Source of the DNA: Oxalobacter formigenes
Lineage (GTDB): Bacteria > Pseudomonadota > Gammaproteobacteria > Burkholderiales > Burkholderiaceae_D
DNA length: 64,000 nt
NCBI RefSeq assembly: GCF_027158485.1
Contig: NZ_JAMKYJ010000002.1
Reading direction: 5' to 3' (one strand)
This document shows positions 24,122-33,178 of this stretch, piece after piece. The translations under genes and the position numbers were made by a program. The notes below the pieces were generated by a model, which did not search any database, was not told the DNA's origin, and was given only the letters and a program-made list of their open reading frames with translations. Positions within the stretch are counted from its first letter, which is position 1, and each line of letters starts with the position of its first letter.

Positions 24122-25039
24122 ATGCAATACGGTCCACCGCCTCTATTCAAACAAGGAACACCCGCGAGAGTAAAGGTCATCATTTTTGTGCTGGCCGCTA
24201 TTGCATTGCTTTTTGTCGATTCCCATCTTCAGGTTTTGGGCCATGTCCGTAAAGTGGTCGGGATGGCTTTGTATCCATTCCAGAAAGTGGCGATGGTTCC
24301 GCGTGATATTTATGATGCGGCAGACGAGTATCTGACATCCGTTGCCACTTTGCATGAGGAAGTGTCCGGCTTGCGTGAAAAATCCATGCAGGATGCCACC
24401 CGGCTTCAGCGTGCACAATTGCTTGAAAGTGAAAATGCCCAGTTACGGGAATTACTCGGGATGAGCAAACGGGTCAGTGTCAAATCGCTTCCGGCAGAAA
24501 TCCTCTATGACGCCCGTAATACTTTTGTTCGCAAGGTCATTTTGAACAAGGGTTCGCAGGATGGCGTTTTGCCGGGACAGCCGGTTATTGACGACAAGGG
24601 AGTGATCGGTCAAGTCACCGATGTTTATCTCAAAACGTGTGAAGTGACGCTTCTGACCGACAAGGATCAGGCGATTCCCGTACTGAATGTCCGCAGCGGT
24701 GAACGCAGCGTTGCTTATGGTCGTGGACAATCGGGATATCTGGAATTGCGTTTCATGATGGCCAATGCCGATATCCAGCCGGATGATTTATTGGTGACGT
24801 CTGGCATAGATGGCGTTTATCCGGCCGGACTGGCGGTAGGAAAAGTGGCCAGAATACGTGACAATTCCACCGGGTCGTTCGATCACGTGATCTGTGAACC
24901 GGTTGCCGGTATCAACCGGAACAAACAGGTTCTGGTTCTCTTGTCAGATACGGCTGTTCTTCCGCGTCCGACGGCGGCTGACAGAACAGTCAACATCCGG
25001 CAAAGGGTCAATCCCAAAGCCGAAGAACCGAAGAAATAG
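24122..25039 (+). CDS. mreC: Rod-shape-determining protein MreC
   Basis: A 305-residue bitopic inner-membrane protein that links MreB to periplasmic wall synthases. The start at 24122 (MQYGPPPLFKQGTPARVK) fits the betaproteobacterial N-terminus; the longer frame from 24062 covers leader sequence. One transmembrane helix spans ~19-36 (VIIFVLAAIALLFVD), followed by a coiled coil (~75-105, LHEEVSGLREKSMQDA) and two beta-barrel domains. The C-terminus is charged and ends AEEPKK. It lies 87 bases after mreB and 12 bases before mreD. Confidence 0.94.
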   Translation: MQYGPPPLFKQGTPARVKVIIFVLAAIALLFVDSHLQVLGHVRKVVGMALYPFQKVAMVPRDIYDAADEYLTSVATLHEEVSGLREKSMQDATRLQRAQLLESENAQLRELLGMSKRVSVKSLPAEILYDARNTFVRKVILNKGSQDGVLPGQPVIDDKGVIGQVTDVYLKTCEVTLLTDKDQAIPVLNVRSGERSVAYGRGQSGYLELRFMMANADIQPDDLLVTSGIDGVYPAGLAVGKVARIRDNSTGSFDHVICEPVAGINRNKQVLVLLSDTAVLPRPTAADRTVNIRQRVNPKAEEPKK

Positions 25040-25051
25040 GGCAGAGCGAGA

Positions 25052-25567
25052 ATGAAACCGATTCCAGAACATATCTTGCTGCCGGTGAGCCCCGTTTTTA
25101 TCGCCATTACGCTTGCAGTTGCTTTCCTCCTTAATATCCAGCCCTGGGGACACTGGGTAGGCGTTCCCGATTTCGTCGCACTGGTACTGGTTTTCTGGGG
25201 TATCCATCAGCCGCGACGGGTCGGCATGGGAATTGCCTTTTGCATGGGTCTCTTGATGGATGTGAACGATGCCACCTTGCTGGGTGAAAATGCATTGGCC
25301 TATGTCCTGTTGAGTTATTTTGCGATTACACTTCACCGTCGCGTTTTATGGTTTCCGCTTAAAAAACAGGTCTGGTATATCCTCATATTGCTTCTGTCGT
25401 CACAACTGGTTCAAATGTTCATCCAGTTTATCGTCAGTCATCGTACTTCGAGCTGGCTATACCTGATCGACAGTGGCGTCGGTGCTTTATTGTGGCCGCT
25501 GGTAACTATGGTCCTGCTGGCGCCACAGCGCCGTTCTGTCGATACGGATCTGGACCGGCCATTATGA
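25052..25567 (+). CDS. mreD: Rod-shape-determining protein MreD
   Basis: A 171-residue polytopic membrane protein with about five hydrophobic helices and the conserved MGIAFCMGLLMDV segment near residue 70, which carries the family's G-x-x-x-D pattern. It forms the elongasome with MreC, PBP2 and RodA. A ribosome site (GGGCAGAGCGAG) precedes the ATG. It lies within the mre operon. Confidence 0.92.
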   Translation: MKPIPEHILLPVSPVFIAITLAVAFLLNIQPWGHWVGVPDFVALVLVFWGIHQPRRVGMGIAFCMGLLMDVNDATLLGENALAYVLLSYFAITLHRRVLWFPLKKQVWYILILLLSSQLVQMFIQFIVSHRTSSWLYLIDSGVGALLWPLVTMVLLAPQRRSVDTDLDRPL

Positions 25568-25649
25568 CGACTGTTTTTGAAATGACCGGTATCTGCAAAT
25601 ATGAAATGGTTTCGCCTGCCGGTAACGGCTGTCCGGACGGTTCACTGCC

Positions 25650-27608
25650 ATGTCGAGCTTAAACGATAGCGAACGCGAACTCCACCAATTCCGCAACCGG
25701 ATTGCGGCATTGGTCATTTTCATTCTTGTCTGTTTCTTCTTTCTGTTGCTTCGCTTCATCTGGGTGCAGATTGTCCGGCACAGCAACTACGTTGCACAGG
25801 CTGAGGAAAACCGCATTTCCATCGTTCCGACCATGCCAAGCCGGGGCATTATCATGGATCGAAACGGTGTCATCCTTGCCAATAATTACTCGGCTTATAC
25901 CCTTGAAATCACACCTGCCAAAATTGGCGCCAAACTCGAAGACGTGATCGAGGAACTGTCACAGATTATTGAAATCACCCCACGGGACAGGAAACGGTTC
26001 AAAAAACGGATGGAGGAAACCAAACGTTTCGAAAGCATCGTTTTGAAAGCGAAACTGACCGATGAAGAAGTAGCCCGTTTCTCAGTCCAGCGTTATCGTT
26101 TTCCGGGCGTGGAAGTCCAGGCTCGCATGTTCAGGCAATATCCGCTTGGTGATGTGGCATCGCATGTTATCGGTTACATCGGCCGTATGAGTCAGAAAGA
26201 TCTCGACAATCTGCCGGAAGAGGAAGAAACGAACTATCAGGGAACGACCCATTACGGCAAGGAAGGGCTTGAAAAGAGTTACGAGCGTGTCTTGCACGGT
26301 TCGACCGGTTACGAGGAAATGGAAGTGGCAGCCAGTGGGCGTGCGGTCAGAACGCTTTCCACTCATCCGACCGTTCCGGGGAACAATCTGGTCCTTTCAA
26401 TCGATATTGAATTGCAAAAGGTCGTTGAAAACGCTTTCGGCAATCGTCGTGGCGCCCTGATCGCCATGGATCCGTCCACAGGGGAAGTACTGGCTTACGT
26501 GTCGAAGCCCACATTCGATCCGAACCTGTTTGTTGATGGCATTGACCAGCAAAATTGGGATGAGTTGAACAATTCGATCAACAAGCCGCTGATCAATCGT
26601 CCAATACGGGGTGCGTATCCTCCGGGATCGACCTATAAACCGTTCATGGCGCTGGCGGCCCTTGAACTCGGTTACCGGAAACCAACTGACGCGATCAGCG
26701 ATCCGGGCTATTTCGATTACGGTAACCATCGTTTTCGCGACGACAAGAAAGGCGGTCACGGTATCGTGGACATGTACAAGTCCATCGTCCAGTCGTGCGA
26801 TACGTATTACTACGTTCTTGCCGCCCAGATGGGCGTCGATACGATGCATGATTTCATGAAACAGTTCGGTTTCGGCGAATTGACCGGTATCGATCTGGCT
26901 CACGAACGTAAAGGCATTCTTCCATCGACAGAATGGAAACGGAATGCCTATAAAAATCCGAACCAGAAAAAATGGTATGCCGGTGAAACGATTTCGCTGG
27001 GTATCGGACAGGGGTATAACACCTTTACACCGCTTCAACTGGCTTATGCTACCGCTTTGTTGGCCAACAACGGTTCAGCCGCCCGTCCTCATCTGGTCAA
27101 GGATATCGAGGATGGCATGAGTCACGAACGCCGTCCTGTGACAACAGAAACAGTCAAGCTCAATCTGAAGCAGGAAAATATCGACGTTATCAAGCGGGCG
27201 ATGGTTGGCGTAATGAAAGAAGGGACAGGCGCCCGGGTTTTTGCCGGAACTGGCTATACGGCAGGCGGCAAGACGGGTACTGCGCAGGTGATCACAATCG
27301 GCAAGAATGAGAAATACAATGCGGCAGCGCTGGCAGAACACAAGCGGGATCATGCGCTTTTTACGGCTTTTGCACCGGTGGACAATCCAAAAATTGTGAT
27401 AGCCCTGATCGTCGAGAATGGCGGTTTCGGTGCCTCGGCTGCCGCTCCGATCGCCCGCAAGGCAATGGATTATTTCTTTTACGGCAAGAAATCGGCTCCT
27501 GAAGCTGTTCAGTCCGGTAACGATGACGCGTATCCTGAAGATCCGGATGATTCACAACCGGTATTGTTGCCACCTGACTCCGATGAAGACAGTAACGACG
27601 AGGGCTGA
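25650..27608 (+). CDS. mrdA: Penicillin-binding protein 2, transpeptidase of the elongasome
   Basis: A 652-residue class B PBP that cross-links lateral-wall peptidoglycan. It has a short cytoplasmic N-terminus, one transmembrane helix (~20-42, IAALVIFILVCFFFLLLRFI), a dimerisation domain with SRGIIMDRNGVILANN, and the transpeptidase domain. The three catalytic motifs are the serine in GAYPPGSTYKPF, QSCD (SxN equivalent) near 385, and GKTGTAQ near 550. The acidic, low-complexity C-terminus ends in a Glu/Asp-rich tail. It is followed by rodA after 8 bases. Confidence 0.96.
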   Translation: MSSLNDSERELHQFRNRIAALVIFILVCFFFLLLRFIWVQIVRHSNYVAQAEENRISIVPTMPSRGIIMDRNGVILANNYSAYTLEITPAKIGAKLEDVIEELSQIIEITPRDRKRFKKRMEETKRFESIVLKAKLTDEEVARFSVQRYRFPGVEVQARMFRQYPLGDVASHVIGYIGRMSQKDLDNLPEEEETNYQGTTHYGKEGLEKSYERVLHGSTGYEEMEVAASGRAVRTLSTHPTVPGNNLVLSIDIELQKVVENAFGNRRGALIAMDPSTGEVLAYVSKPTFDPNLFVDGIDQQNWDELNNSINKPLINRPIRGAYPPGSTYKPFMALAALELGYRKPTDAISDPGYFDYGNHRFRDDKKGGHGIVDMYKSIVQSCDTYYYVLAAQMGVDTMHDFMKQFGFGELTGIDLAHERKGILPSTEWKRNAYKNPNQKKWYAGETISLGIGQGYNTFTPLQLAYATALLANNGSAARPHLVKDIEDGMSHERRPVTTETVKLNLKQENIDVIKRAMVGVMKEGTGARVFAGTGYTAGGKTGTAQVITIGKNEKYNAAALAEHKRDHALFTAFAPVDNPKIVIALIVENGGFGASAAAPIARKAMDYFFYGKKSAPEAVQSGNDDAYPEDPDDSQPVLLPPDSDEDSNDEG

Positions 27609-27616
27609 GGTTAAAC

Positions 27617-28729
27617 ATGGATATCCCTGATAAAAACACTCTTCTGACGCGACTGAAACATTATCTCAGCGTATTCGACGGACCTCTCGCGCTGATCATT
27701 TTCCTGATCATGTCGGTAGGGATCATCACGCTGTATTCAGCCGGTATCGATTTTCCGGGACGTGTTGAGGATCAGCTCAGAAATATCATTTTCGGTTTCA
27801 TCATCATGTGGATTGCGGCCAGTGTCCCGCCACAGACACTGATGCGTTTTGCCGTTCCGGTATATACCTTCGGAATTGCGCTATTGCTCGCAGTAGCGGC
27901 GTTCGGGCTTGTCAAAAAAGGCGCGCGACGCTGGCTGAATATCGGTATTGTCATCCAGCCGTCTGAAATCATGAAAATCGCCGTTCCTCTCATGCTGGCC
28001 TGGTTTTTCCAGAAACGGGAAGGCCATCTTGGCTGGCGTGAATATGGAATTGCTTTTGTTTTATTGGCTATCCCTGCCGGATTGATCATGAAGCAGCCAG
28101 ATCTGGGAACTGCCTTGCTGGTAGCAGCAACGGGTTTTTACGTCATTTTTCTGGCCGGGCTGGCATGGAAAGTCATTATTTCCCTGTTTGCAGCCGGGCT
28201 GGCCTGTTTGCCGATTGTCTGGACACTGTTGCATGATTACCAGCGCCATCGGGTTATGATGCTGATTGATCCGACATCCGATCCGTTGGGCAAGGGCTTT
28301 CACATCATCCAGTCTGTCATTGCGATCGGTTCAGGAGGCATTACCGGCAAAGGCTGGTTACACGGTACCCAGGCTTATCTGCATTTCATCCCTGAACGGA
28401 CGACAGACTTCATTTTTGCCGTTTTTGCCGAGGAGTTCGGCCTGATCGGCAACCTGATTCTGATGGTGCTTTATCTCTGCCTGATCGCACGCGGACTGAT
28501 GATTGCAATGAATGCCTCTTCCCTGTTTTCCCGTTTGGTGGCAGGTGCCATTACGATGATGTTTTTCATGTATGCCTTCGTCAATATGGGAATGGTCAGC
28601 GGAATTTTGCCGGTTGTCGGCGTGCCTTTGCCATTCATGAGTTATGGCGGTACCGCCATGGTGACACTGGGGCTGGGAGCGGGTATTCTCATGAGTATCC
28701 AGCGCCATCGCAAGCTCGTTCAGACCTGA
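27617..28729 (+). CDS. mrdB: Peptidoglycan glycosyltransferase RodA
   Basis: A 370-residue SEDS-family polymerase that builds glycan strands from lipid II together with PBP2. About ten hydrophobic helices are seen. Conserved segments include KKGARRWLNIGIVIQPSEIMK, HVQPDLGT-type KQPDLGTALLV, the extracellular GKGWLHGTQAYLHFIPERTTDFIFA, and the C-terminal GVPLPFMSYGGTAMV. It is the last gene of the mre-mrd block; rlpA follows after 195 bases. Confidence 0.96.
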   Translation: MDIPDKNTLLTRLKHYLSVFDGPLALIIFLIMSVGIITLYSAGIDFPGRVEDQLRNIIFGFIIMWIAASVPPQTLMRFAVPVYTFGIALLLAVAAFGLVKKGARRWLNIGIVIQPSEIMKIAVPLMLAWFFQKREGHLGWREYGIAFVLLAIPAGLIMKQPDLGTALLVAATGFYVIFLAGLAWKVIISLFAAGLACLPIVWTLLHDYQRHRVMMLIDPTSDPLGKGFHIIQSVIAIGSGGITGKGWLHGTQAYLHFIPERTTDFIFAVFAEEFGLIGNLILMVLYLCLIARGLMIAMNASSLFSRLVAGAITMMFFMYAFVNMGMVSGILPVVGVPLPFMSYGGTAMVTLGLGAGILMSIQRHRKLVQT

Positions 28730-28924
28730 TTTTTCTGTTTTCGTTGCGTTTTTTCACCATAATCCTGATGTTTGACAGTCGCGATAGATGAAAAAATGCG
28801 ACAAGTTGGGTTATACTTTGAGCAAATACTTAGCTTTACACGCTAATTCTTTCATTTTTCACTGTTTTTAGAGAACGATCCATTTGTTTTTTCCGGGCTT
28901 CGTTTTTCATAAGGCGGAATCAAG

Positions 28925-29914
28925 ATGTTATCTCTGAAAAATCATAGATGTCTGGTAATGGCTGCCATGCTGGCGTCAGCTTGTGCGCTGATCCTGTCGG
29001 GCTGTGGTACGACGCCGACAACTTCCGGCAAGCTTGCCTCGAAAAAAGCCGGAAAAATCAAATCCCAGAAGGGTGGCGGTTATTATCTCGACGATGGTCC
29101 GATGGATGAAATTCCGGATAATCTGATGGAAGTGCCGGATGCTGTTCCAAAAGTCGAGTCCATTCGCACAGCAACAGCCAGGCCTTATGTCGTTTTCGGC
29201 CAGACCTATACGCCGATGACGGAACTGCAGCCTTACAAGAAATCAGGTGTCGGAAGCTGGTACGGAAAAAAGTTCCACGGCCAGAAAACATCCTCCGGAG
29301 AAGCCTACGATATGTTTGCGATGACCGCGGCTCATCCGACCCTTCCGATTCCAAGCTATGCGCGTGTAACGAGTCTTGAAACCGGCAGGCAGGTTATCGT
29401 CAAGGTCAACGATCGCGGCCCGTTTCTTTCCAACCGTATCATCGATCTTTCCTATACGGCAGCTTTCAAGCTTGGTTATCTGAACAAGGGTAGCGGACAG
29501 GTTCAGGTGGAACTCCTGTTGCCGGATGAAATCGAGCGTATCAATCTGGCCAGAAACAATGCCTATTCACCTATCGACAAACCGGTAGCCGTCGCAAAAG
29601 CTCCTGTCCAGCAGACAAGAACGGTTGTAGAGGCCAATGCGGTAAAACCGGCTTCAAAACCGGTCAGCAAGGTTTCTACCGCGGGACCGGGATATTATTT
29701 ACAGCTCGGGGCTTATCAGGAAGCCAGCAACGCGCAATCCTATCAGATGAAATTTGCCTCGAATATGTCCCATAAGCTGCCTTCGCTGGAAATTGTCCAG
29801 ATGGGTAATTTCTATAAATTACTGGCTGGCCCTTATCCAAGTCTGGCAGATGCGACGCAAGCTGTGGAAGAAATGAAAAGCATGGGAACGAAATCCTTTG
29901 TCGTTCGTCGCTAG
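28925..29914 (+). CDS. rlpA: RlpA-like lipoprotein with SPOR domain
   Basis: A 329-residue outer-membrane lipoprotein of the septal ring; the family includes lytic transglycosylases acting on stem-peptide-free glycan. The lipobox is LSGC with Cys27. The double-psi beta-barrel domain (~105-195) contains GVGSWYGKKFHGQKTSSGE, MTAAHPTLP and VKVNDRGPF with the catalytic-type Asp. A linker precedes the C-terminal SPOR domain (~250-329), which binds denuded glycan. It follows rodA, its usual place, but with a 195-base gap and possibly its own promoter. It ends at a bidirectional terminator. Confidence 0.94.
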   Translation: MLSLKNHRCLVMAAMLASACALILSGCGTTPTTSGKLASKKAGKIKSQKGGGYYLDDGPMDEIPDNLMEVPDAVPKVESIRTATARPYVVFGQTYTPMTELQPYKKSGVGSWYGKKFHGQKTSSGEAYDMFAMTAAHPTLPIPSYARVTSLETGRQVIVKVNDRGPFLSNRIIDLSYTAAFKLGYLNKGSGQVQVELLLPDEIERINLARNNAYSPIDKPVAVAKAPVQQTRTVVEANAVKPASKPVSKVSTAGPGYYLQLGAYQEASNAQSYQMKFASNMSHKLPSLEIVQMGNFYKLLAGPYPSLADATQAVEEMKSMGTKSFVVRR

Positions 29915-29932
29915 CCTTGTCTGAAATCCAAT

Positions 29933-29963
29933 AAAAAAGGCAGGACTGATTCCTGCCTTTTTT
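29933..29963. terminator. Bidirectional terminator between rlpA and dksA
   Basis: A 13-bp stem (AAAAAAGGCAGGA / TCCTGCCTTTTTT) with a 5-nt loop. Symmetric A and T runs serve rlpA (plus) and dksA (minus). Confidence 0.93.
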
Positions 29964-29981
29964 ATTGATGTCCGGTTTACC

Positions 29982-30425
29982 TCAGTCGCCGTACAGTTTC
30001 TGTTTCAGCTCGCGGCGTTGTTGTGCCTCAAGAGACAAGGTCGCTGTCGGACGGGCCATCAATCTGGCGACTCCGATAGGTTCGCCGGTTTCAACGCACC
30101 ATCCATAGTCTCCCGTATCGATACTCGCAATCGATTGCTGTACTTTTTTCAGCAGTTTCCGTTCACGGTCACGAGTTCTGAGTTCAAGAGCGTGCTCTTC
30201 TTCAATGGTCGCACGATCGGCCGGATCAGGAACCAGTGTTGTTTCACGCAGGTTTTCAGTTGTCTGACCGGCGTTCTTGATCAGGTCCTGTTCCAGTTTT
30301 TGGAGACGATCCTTGAAAAAGGCCAATTGAGCCGGATTCATATAGTCGTCTTCACTCATTTTCAGAACTTCTTCCTCGGTGAGTAAAGGAGTCGTCGGTG
30401 TCGGTTTTTTCGTTTTGGTATTCAC
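29982..30425 (-). CDS. dksA: RNA-polymerase-binding transcription factor DksA (zinc-ligand-poor type)
   Basis: This 147-residue DksA binds the RNA polymerase secondary channel and, with ppGpp, retunes rRNA and amino-acid promoters. I choose the GTG start at 30425 (MNTKTKKPTPTTPLLTEEE) because AAGGAAAAAAG lies just before it; the longer frame to 30473 has no ribosome site. The coiled coil (~40-110) has the tip DPADRATIEEEHALE with the functional aspartates. The globular part reads YGWCVETGEPIGVARL..ARPTATLSLEAQQRRE: only one of the four zinc cysteines remains. That is common among betaproteobacterial DksA proteins and should make it zinc-independent. Confidence 0.93.
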   Translation of the reverse strand: MNTKTKKPTPTTPLLTEEEVLKMSEDDYMNPAQLAFFKDRLQKLEQDLIKNAGQTTENLRETTLVPDPADRATIEEEHALELRTRDRERKLLKKVQQSIASIDTGDYGWCVETGEPIGVARLMARPTATLSLEAQQRRELKQKLYGD

Positions 30426-30548
30426 GTTACTTTTTTCCTTTGCCTCAATAGATAAATTTTCAATAACCGGCAACTTATTGCGGCATGTATTGCACTATGG
30501 ATTGAAATACCCTGCAATTAAATTTAATCGACTAAATGACATCTGTCA

Positions 30549-30583
30549 AAAGCCGCTGTTAATTTTTTAGAAAAAAGCGGCTC
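30549..30583 (-). terminator. Possible terminator after the COG0523 GTPase gene
   Basis: On the minus strand AGCCGCT pairs with AGCGGCT across an A/T-rich loop that can itself partly pair, followed by TTTTGAC. It starts 11 bases past the stop codon. The loop is long and the T-tail short, so this is moderate evidence. Confidence 0.45.
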
Positions 30584-30593
30584 AAAGATCAAT

Positions 30594-31619
30594 TCAGTCT
30601 GCAAGGCTATCATGGAGCCCTTCCATAAAAATTGTCTTAGGTAGGTTTTTTCCAATAAAAACCAATTTACTTTCCGGAGGGTGGTTTTCATCCCACTTTT
30701 CGACGATATCTGTTCCCATCAATTGCTGAACTCCCTGGAAAACAACTTTTCTGTCGGCATCTTTCATATACAGAACACCTTTATATCTCAGCATCTGTGT
30801 ACCGTAGAGTGTGATCATCCTGTCGAAAAAATCGTTCAGGCGATTGGGATCGAACGGTTTTTTGCTATGGAAAACGAATGAATTGATATCGTCGAGATGA
30901 TGATGGGAACAAGCGCAATCGTGTCCACACTCATGATGGTGGTCATGGGAATGATCGTGATGAGCATGTCCGCCTTCATCGATATCAAGCTTTGAACTCA
31001 GGTTGAATCCGTGCACATCCAGCACTTCTGCCACGTCGACTCTGCCGAAGTCAACGGTATGGATCGGTGCATGCGGGTTAATGTGTCGAATCCGGTGACA
31101 CAGGATTTCAACATCTTCGTCGCTCACCAGATCGGTTTTTGAAATCAGGAGTCTGTCTGCATAGCCAACCTGTTGACGTGCCTGTTCGTATTCGTCGAGT
31201 TGTTGCATGGCAAAGACCGCATCCATCAGCGTCACAATGCCATCGATCATGTATTCACTTGCAACGGAGTCTTCGATAAAAAAGGTCTGCGCAACCGGTC
31301 CGGGGTCGGCAAGCCCGGTCGTTTCGATAACAACCCGGTCAAAATTCAGTTCCCCGCTTTTTCGCTTGTTTGCAAGAGTACCCAGAGCCGTTACAAGATC
31401 GGAACGGATCGTGCAGCAAATACAGCCGTTACTCATCTCGACAATCTGTTCGGCATCGTCCTGAACAAGAAGATTGCTGTCGATATTTTCTTCACCGAAT
31501 TCATTTTCGATGACGGCAATACGCTGCTTGTGATTGTTATCTTTGAGGATACGGTTTAAGAGCGTGGTCTTTCCGGCCCCCAGGAATCCGGTGATGATGG
31601 TAACAGGTATGAGTGACAT
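30594..31619 (-). CDS. COG0523 (CobW/YjiA/ZigA) metal-chaperone GTPase
   Basis: A 341-residue G3E GTPase. Walker A is GFLGAGKTTLLNR at residues 10-22, the metal-binding CxCC motif is NGCICCTIR near 64-72, and switch-type ETTGLADPGPVAQTF follows. A histidine-rich loop at about 220-245 (HAHHDHSHDHHHECGHDC) is typical of zinc-handling members. The C-terminal CobW_C domain ends near residue 335. COG0523 proteins deliver Zn or Co to client enzymes. It is immediately upstream of dksA on the same strand, a pairing seen in zinc-limitation regulons. I found no clear Zur box, so the zinc role is inference. Confidence 0.9.
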   Translation of the reverse strand: MSLIPVTIITGFLGAGKTTLLNRILKDNNHKQRIAVIENEFGEENIDSNLLVQDDAEQIVEMSNGCICCTIRSDLVTALGTLANKRKSGELNFDRVVIETTGLADPGPVAQTFFIEDSVASEYMIDGIVTLMDAVFAMQQLDEYEQARQQVGYADRLLISKTDLVSDEDVEILCHRIRHINPHAPIHTVDFGRVDVAEVLDVHGFNLSSKLDIDEGGHAHHDHSHDHHHECGHDCACSHHHLDDINSFVFHSKKPFDPNRLNDFFDRMITLYGTQMLRYKGVLYMKDADRKVVFQGVQQLMGTDIVEKWDENHPPESKLVFIGKNLPKTIFMEGLHDSLAD

Positions 31620-31919
31620 GCTGGCATGGCCCGGTTTATCAGTTTAATGGGTCAGAACTGGCCAATGAGCCAAGAACAGACCCGGCTTCAGGTTGAAGAG
31701 TATGCACTGTTTTTTGCGCCAAAAGCAAGTATTCCGGATCTTCTGTTTTTATTTGTTCCCGAAAAAGACAGGGCAGCGGCAGATATGGACCCTGTGAGAA
31801 TACCGGCGACTGCATAAACAGGGTGGAAGTATCAGTAACGGTCAGTCTGAAAAAGTGTTGTAAAAATGCCTCTCTTTTTGTGATAAAAGAATCACAAGAC
31901 CTTTCAAAAGGAGAACGGT

Positions 31920-31994
31920 ATGTTTCTCGTCAAATGGCAAAAAAGAGTTTTGCAAATAATGAACATGACTTTTGTCTTCATTCACTTTATATAG
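31920..31994 (+). CDS. Possible leader ORF upstream of porin 1 (24 residues)
   Basis: ATG at 31920 is preceded by AAAAGGAGAACGGT, the best ribosome site in the region. The frame encodes MFLVKWQKRVLQIMNMTFV and ends with TAG at 31992-31994, only 8 bases before the porin ATG. The porin itself has only the weak AGGT as ribosome site. This could be a translated leader that couples to porin translation, or a vestigial start. The upstream 300 bases (from 31620) hold no other gene I can support. Confidence 0.35.
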   Translation: MFLVKWQKRVLQIMNMTFVFIHFI

Positions 31995-32002
31995 GTAAAA
32001 CA

Positions 32003-33127
32003 ATGAAAAAAACTCTTATTGCATTAGCTATCATGGGTGCGTCGGCGAGTGCTGCATACGCTCAATCCCATGTGACCATTTATGGTGTCGTCGATACCGG
32101 TCTGGTCAAGGAAACCGGTACCGACCTTCGTATGGGCAGCAACGTTGACAGCCGTCTTGGATTCCGGGGTGTTGAAGATCTGGGATCCAACATGAAAGCG
32201 ACTTTCGAACTGGAACGTCGTTTTAACCTGAATGACGGAACACAGAGTAATCCTCCAGAGTTTGATATCAACAATCCAATCACTAACGTTGCTGACCTGG
32301 AAAATGTTGACAGAACTAACTGGAATTACAATGATTTCATCAGTGGAAAGAGAGTTGACTGGGTTGGGGCTGCCAATGTCGGTCTGAAGGGTGACGCATG
32401 GGGTCAGGTTCGTCTGGGCCGCGTGAACAACCTGTCGGTTGAAACCTTCCGTATGCTGGATCCGTTCAACCAGTATGGTGTCGGCGCCTCTTTGGCCAAA
32501 GCCAATCTGCTGCGCTCCGAACAACTCAGCAACACCATCCGTTACGACAGCCCATCCTGGAGCGGTTTCGGTCTTGGCGCGACCTATACCCTGGGTCAGA
32601 ACAGCAAAGGCAGTACTCCTTCTGCTCTCTTCTACGATCAGATTGGCAATGACGGCTGGGCAGTCAACCTGAAATACGATAATGGCCCGATCCTGTTGTT
32701 GGCCAACTATGACAGAGCGGCTGATTCCAACGATTCCTATACCTGGAACGTAGGGGGTGCCTATAATTATGCCGGTTTCAAGGTTTCTTTGGGCTATCAG
32801 GATTCCAGATTGAAACTGTTCGAAGCAGCGGGTACCGGTGCCTTTAAAGAAAAAGACTGGATCGTCGGTCTGCAATACAAGACGGGACCTCACACCATCG
32901 GTGCATCGTATAACCGCGGTAAGGTCGAAGTTGCTGGTACGAACTTTGACGGCAGCACTAACAAATACGCTCTTGGGTATACCTATAACATGTCCAAACG
33001 TACTTCTGTTTATGCTAACGTAGCCTATACCGATAACGACGAAGAAATCGCTGGCTGGTACAACCTGAATGGCTCGAACAGGGATTCCGTTACCGGTGTA
33101 CAGCTTGGTATCACTCACAAATTCTAA
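32003..33127 (+). CDS. Gram-negative trimeric porin, copy 1
   Basis: A 374-residue outer-membrane porin of the Burkholderiales 16-stranded type. The signal peptide is MKKTLIALAIMGASASAAYA with cleavage before QSHVTIYG. The mature N-terminus SHVTIYGVVDTGLVKETG, strands such as NVDSRLGFRGVEDLGSNMKA, the loop-3 region (SVETFRMLDPFNQYGVG) and the C-terminal aromatic signature (GVQLGITHKF, ending in Phe) are all present. The start is set at 32003 because it gives the signal peptide; the longer frame from 31823 is leader. It is followed by a terminator and by a close paralogue. Confidence 0.95.
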   Translation: MKKTLIALAIMGASASAAYAQSHVTIYGVVDTGLVKETGTDLRMGSNVDSRLGFRGVEDLGSNMKATFELERRFNLNDGTQSNPPEFDINNPITNVADLENVDRTNWNYNDFISGKRVDWVGAANVGLKGDAWGQVRLGRVNNLSVETFRMLDPFNQYGVGASLAKANLLRSEQLSNTIRYDSPSWSGFGLGATYTLGQNSKGSTPSALFYDQIGNDGWAVNLKYDNGPILLLANYDRAADSNDSYTWNVGGAYNYAGFKVSLGYQDSRLKLFEAAGTGAFKEKDWIVGLQYKTGPHTIGASYNRGKVEVAGTNFDGSTNKYALGYTYNMSKRTSVYANVAYTDNDEEIAGWYNLNGSNRDSVTGVQLGITHKF

Positions 33128-33150
33128 GAAAACCGATTCTTCAAAAAGCG

Positions 33151-33178
33151 AAAAGGCAGCTTCGGCTGCCTTTTTTTA
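33151..33178 (+). terminator. Terminator after porin 1
   Basis: Stem AAAAGGCAGC / GCTGCCTTTT with a TTCG tetraloop, followed by a T-run, 23 bases after the stop codon. Confidence 0.93.

Noticed and set aside
31626..31817. 63-codon plus-strand frame between the COG0523 gene and porin 1
   Set aside because: No ribosome site, no recognisable composition, and it occupies the divergent promoter region.
32024..33118. 364-codon minus-strand frame opposite porin 1, and a related one opposite porin 2
   Set aside because: Both are antisense shadows of the duplicated porin genes; their similarity to each other only reflects porin similarity.
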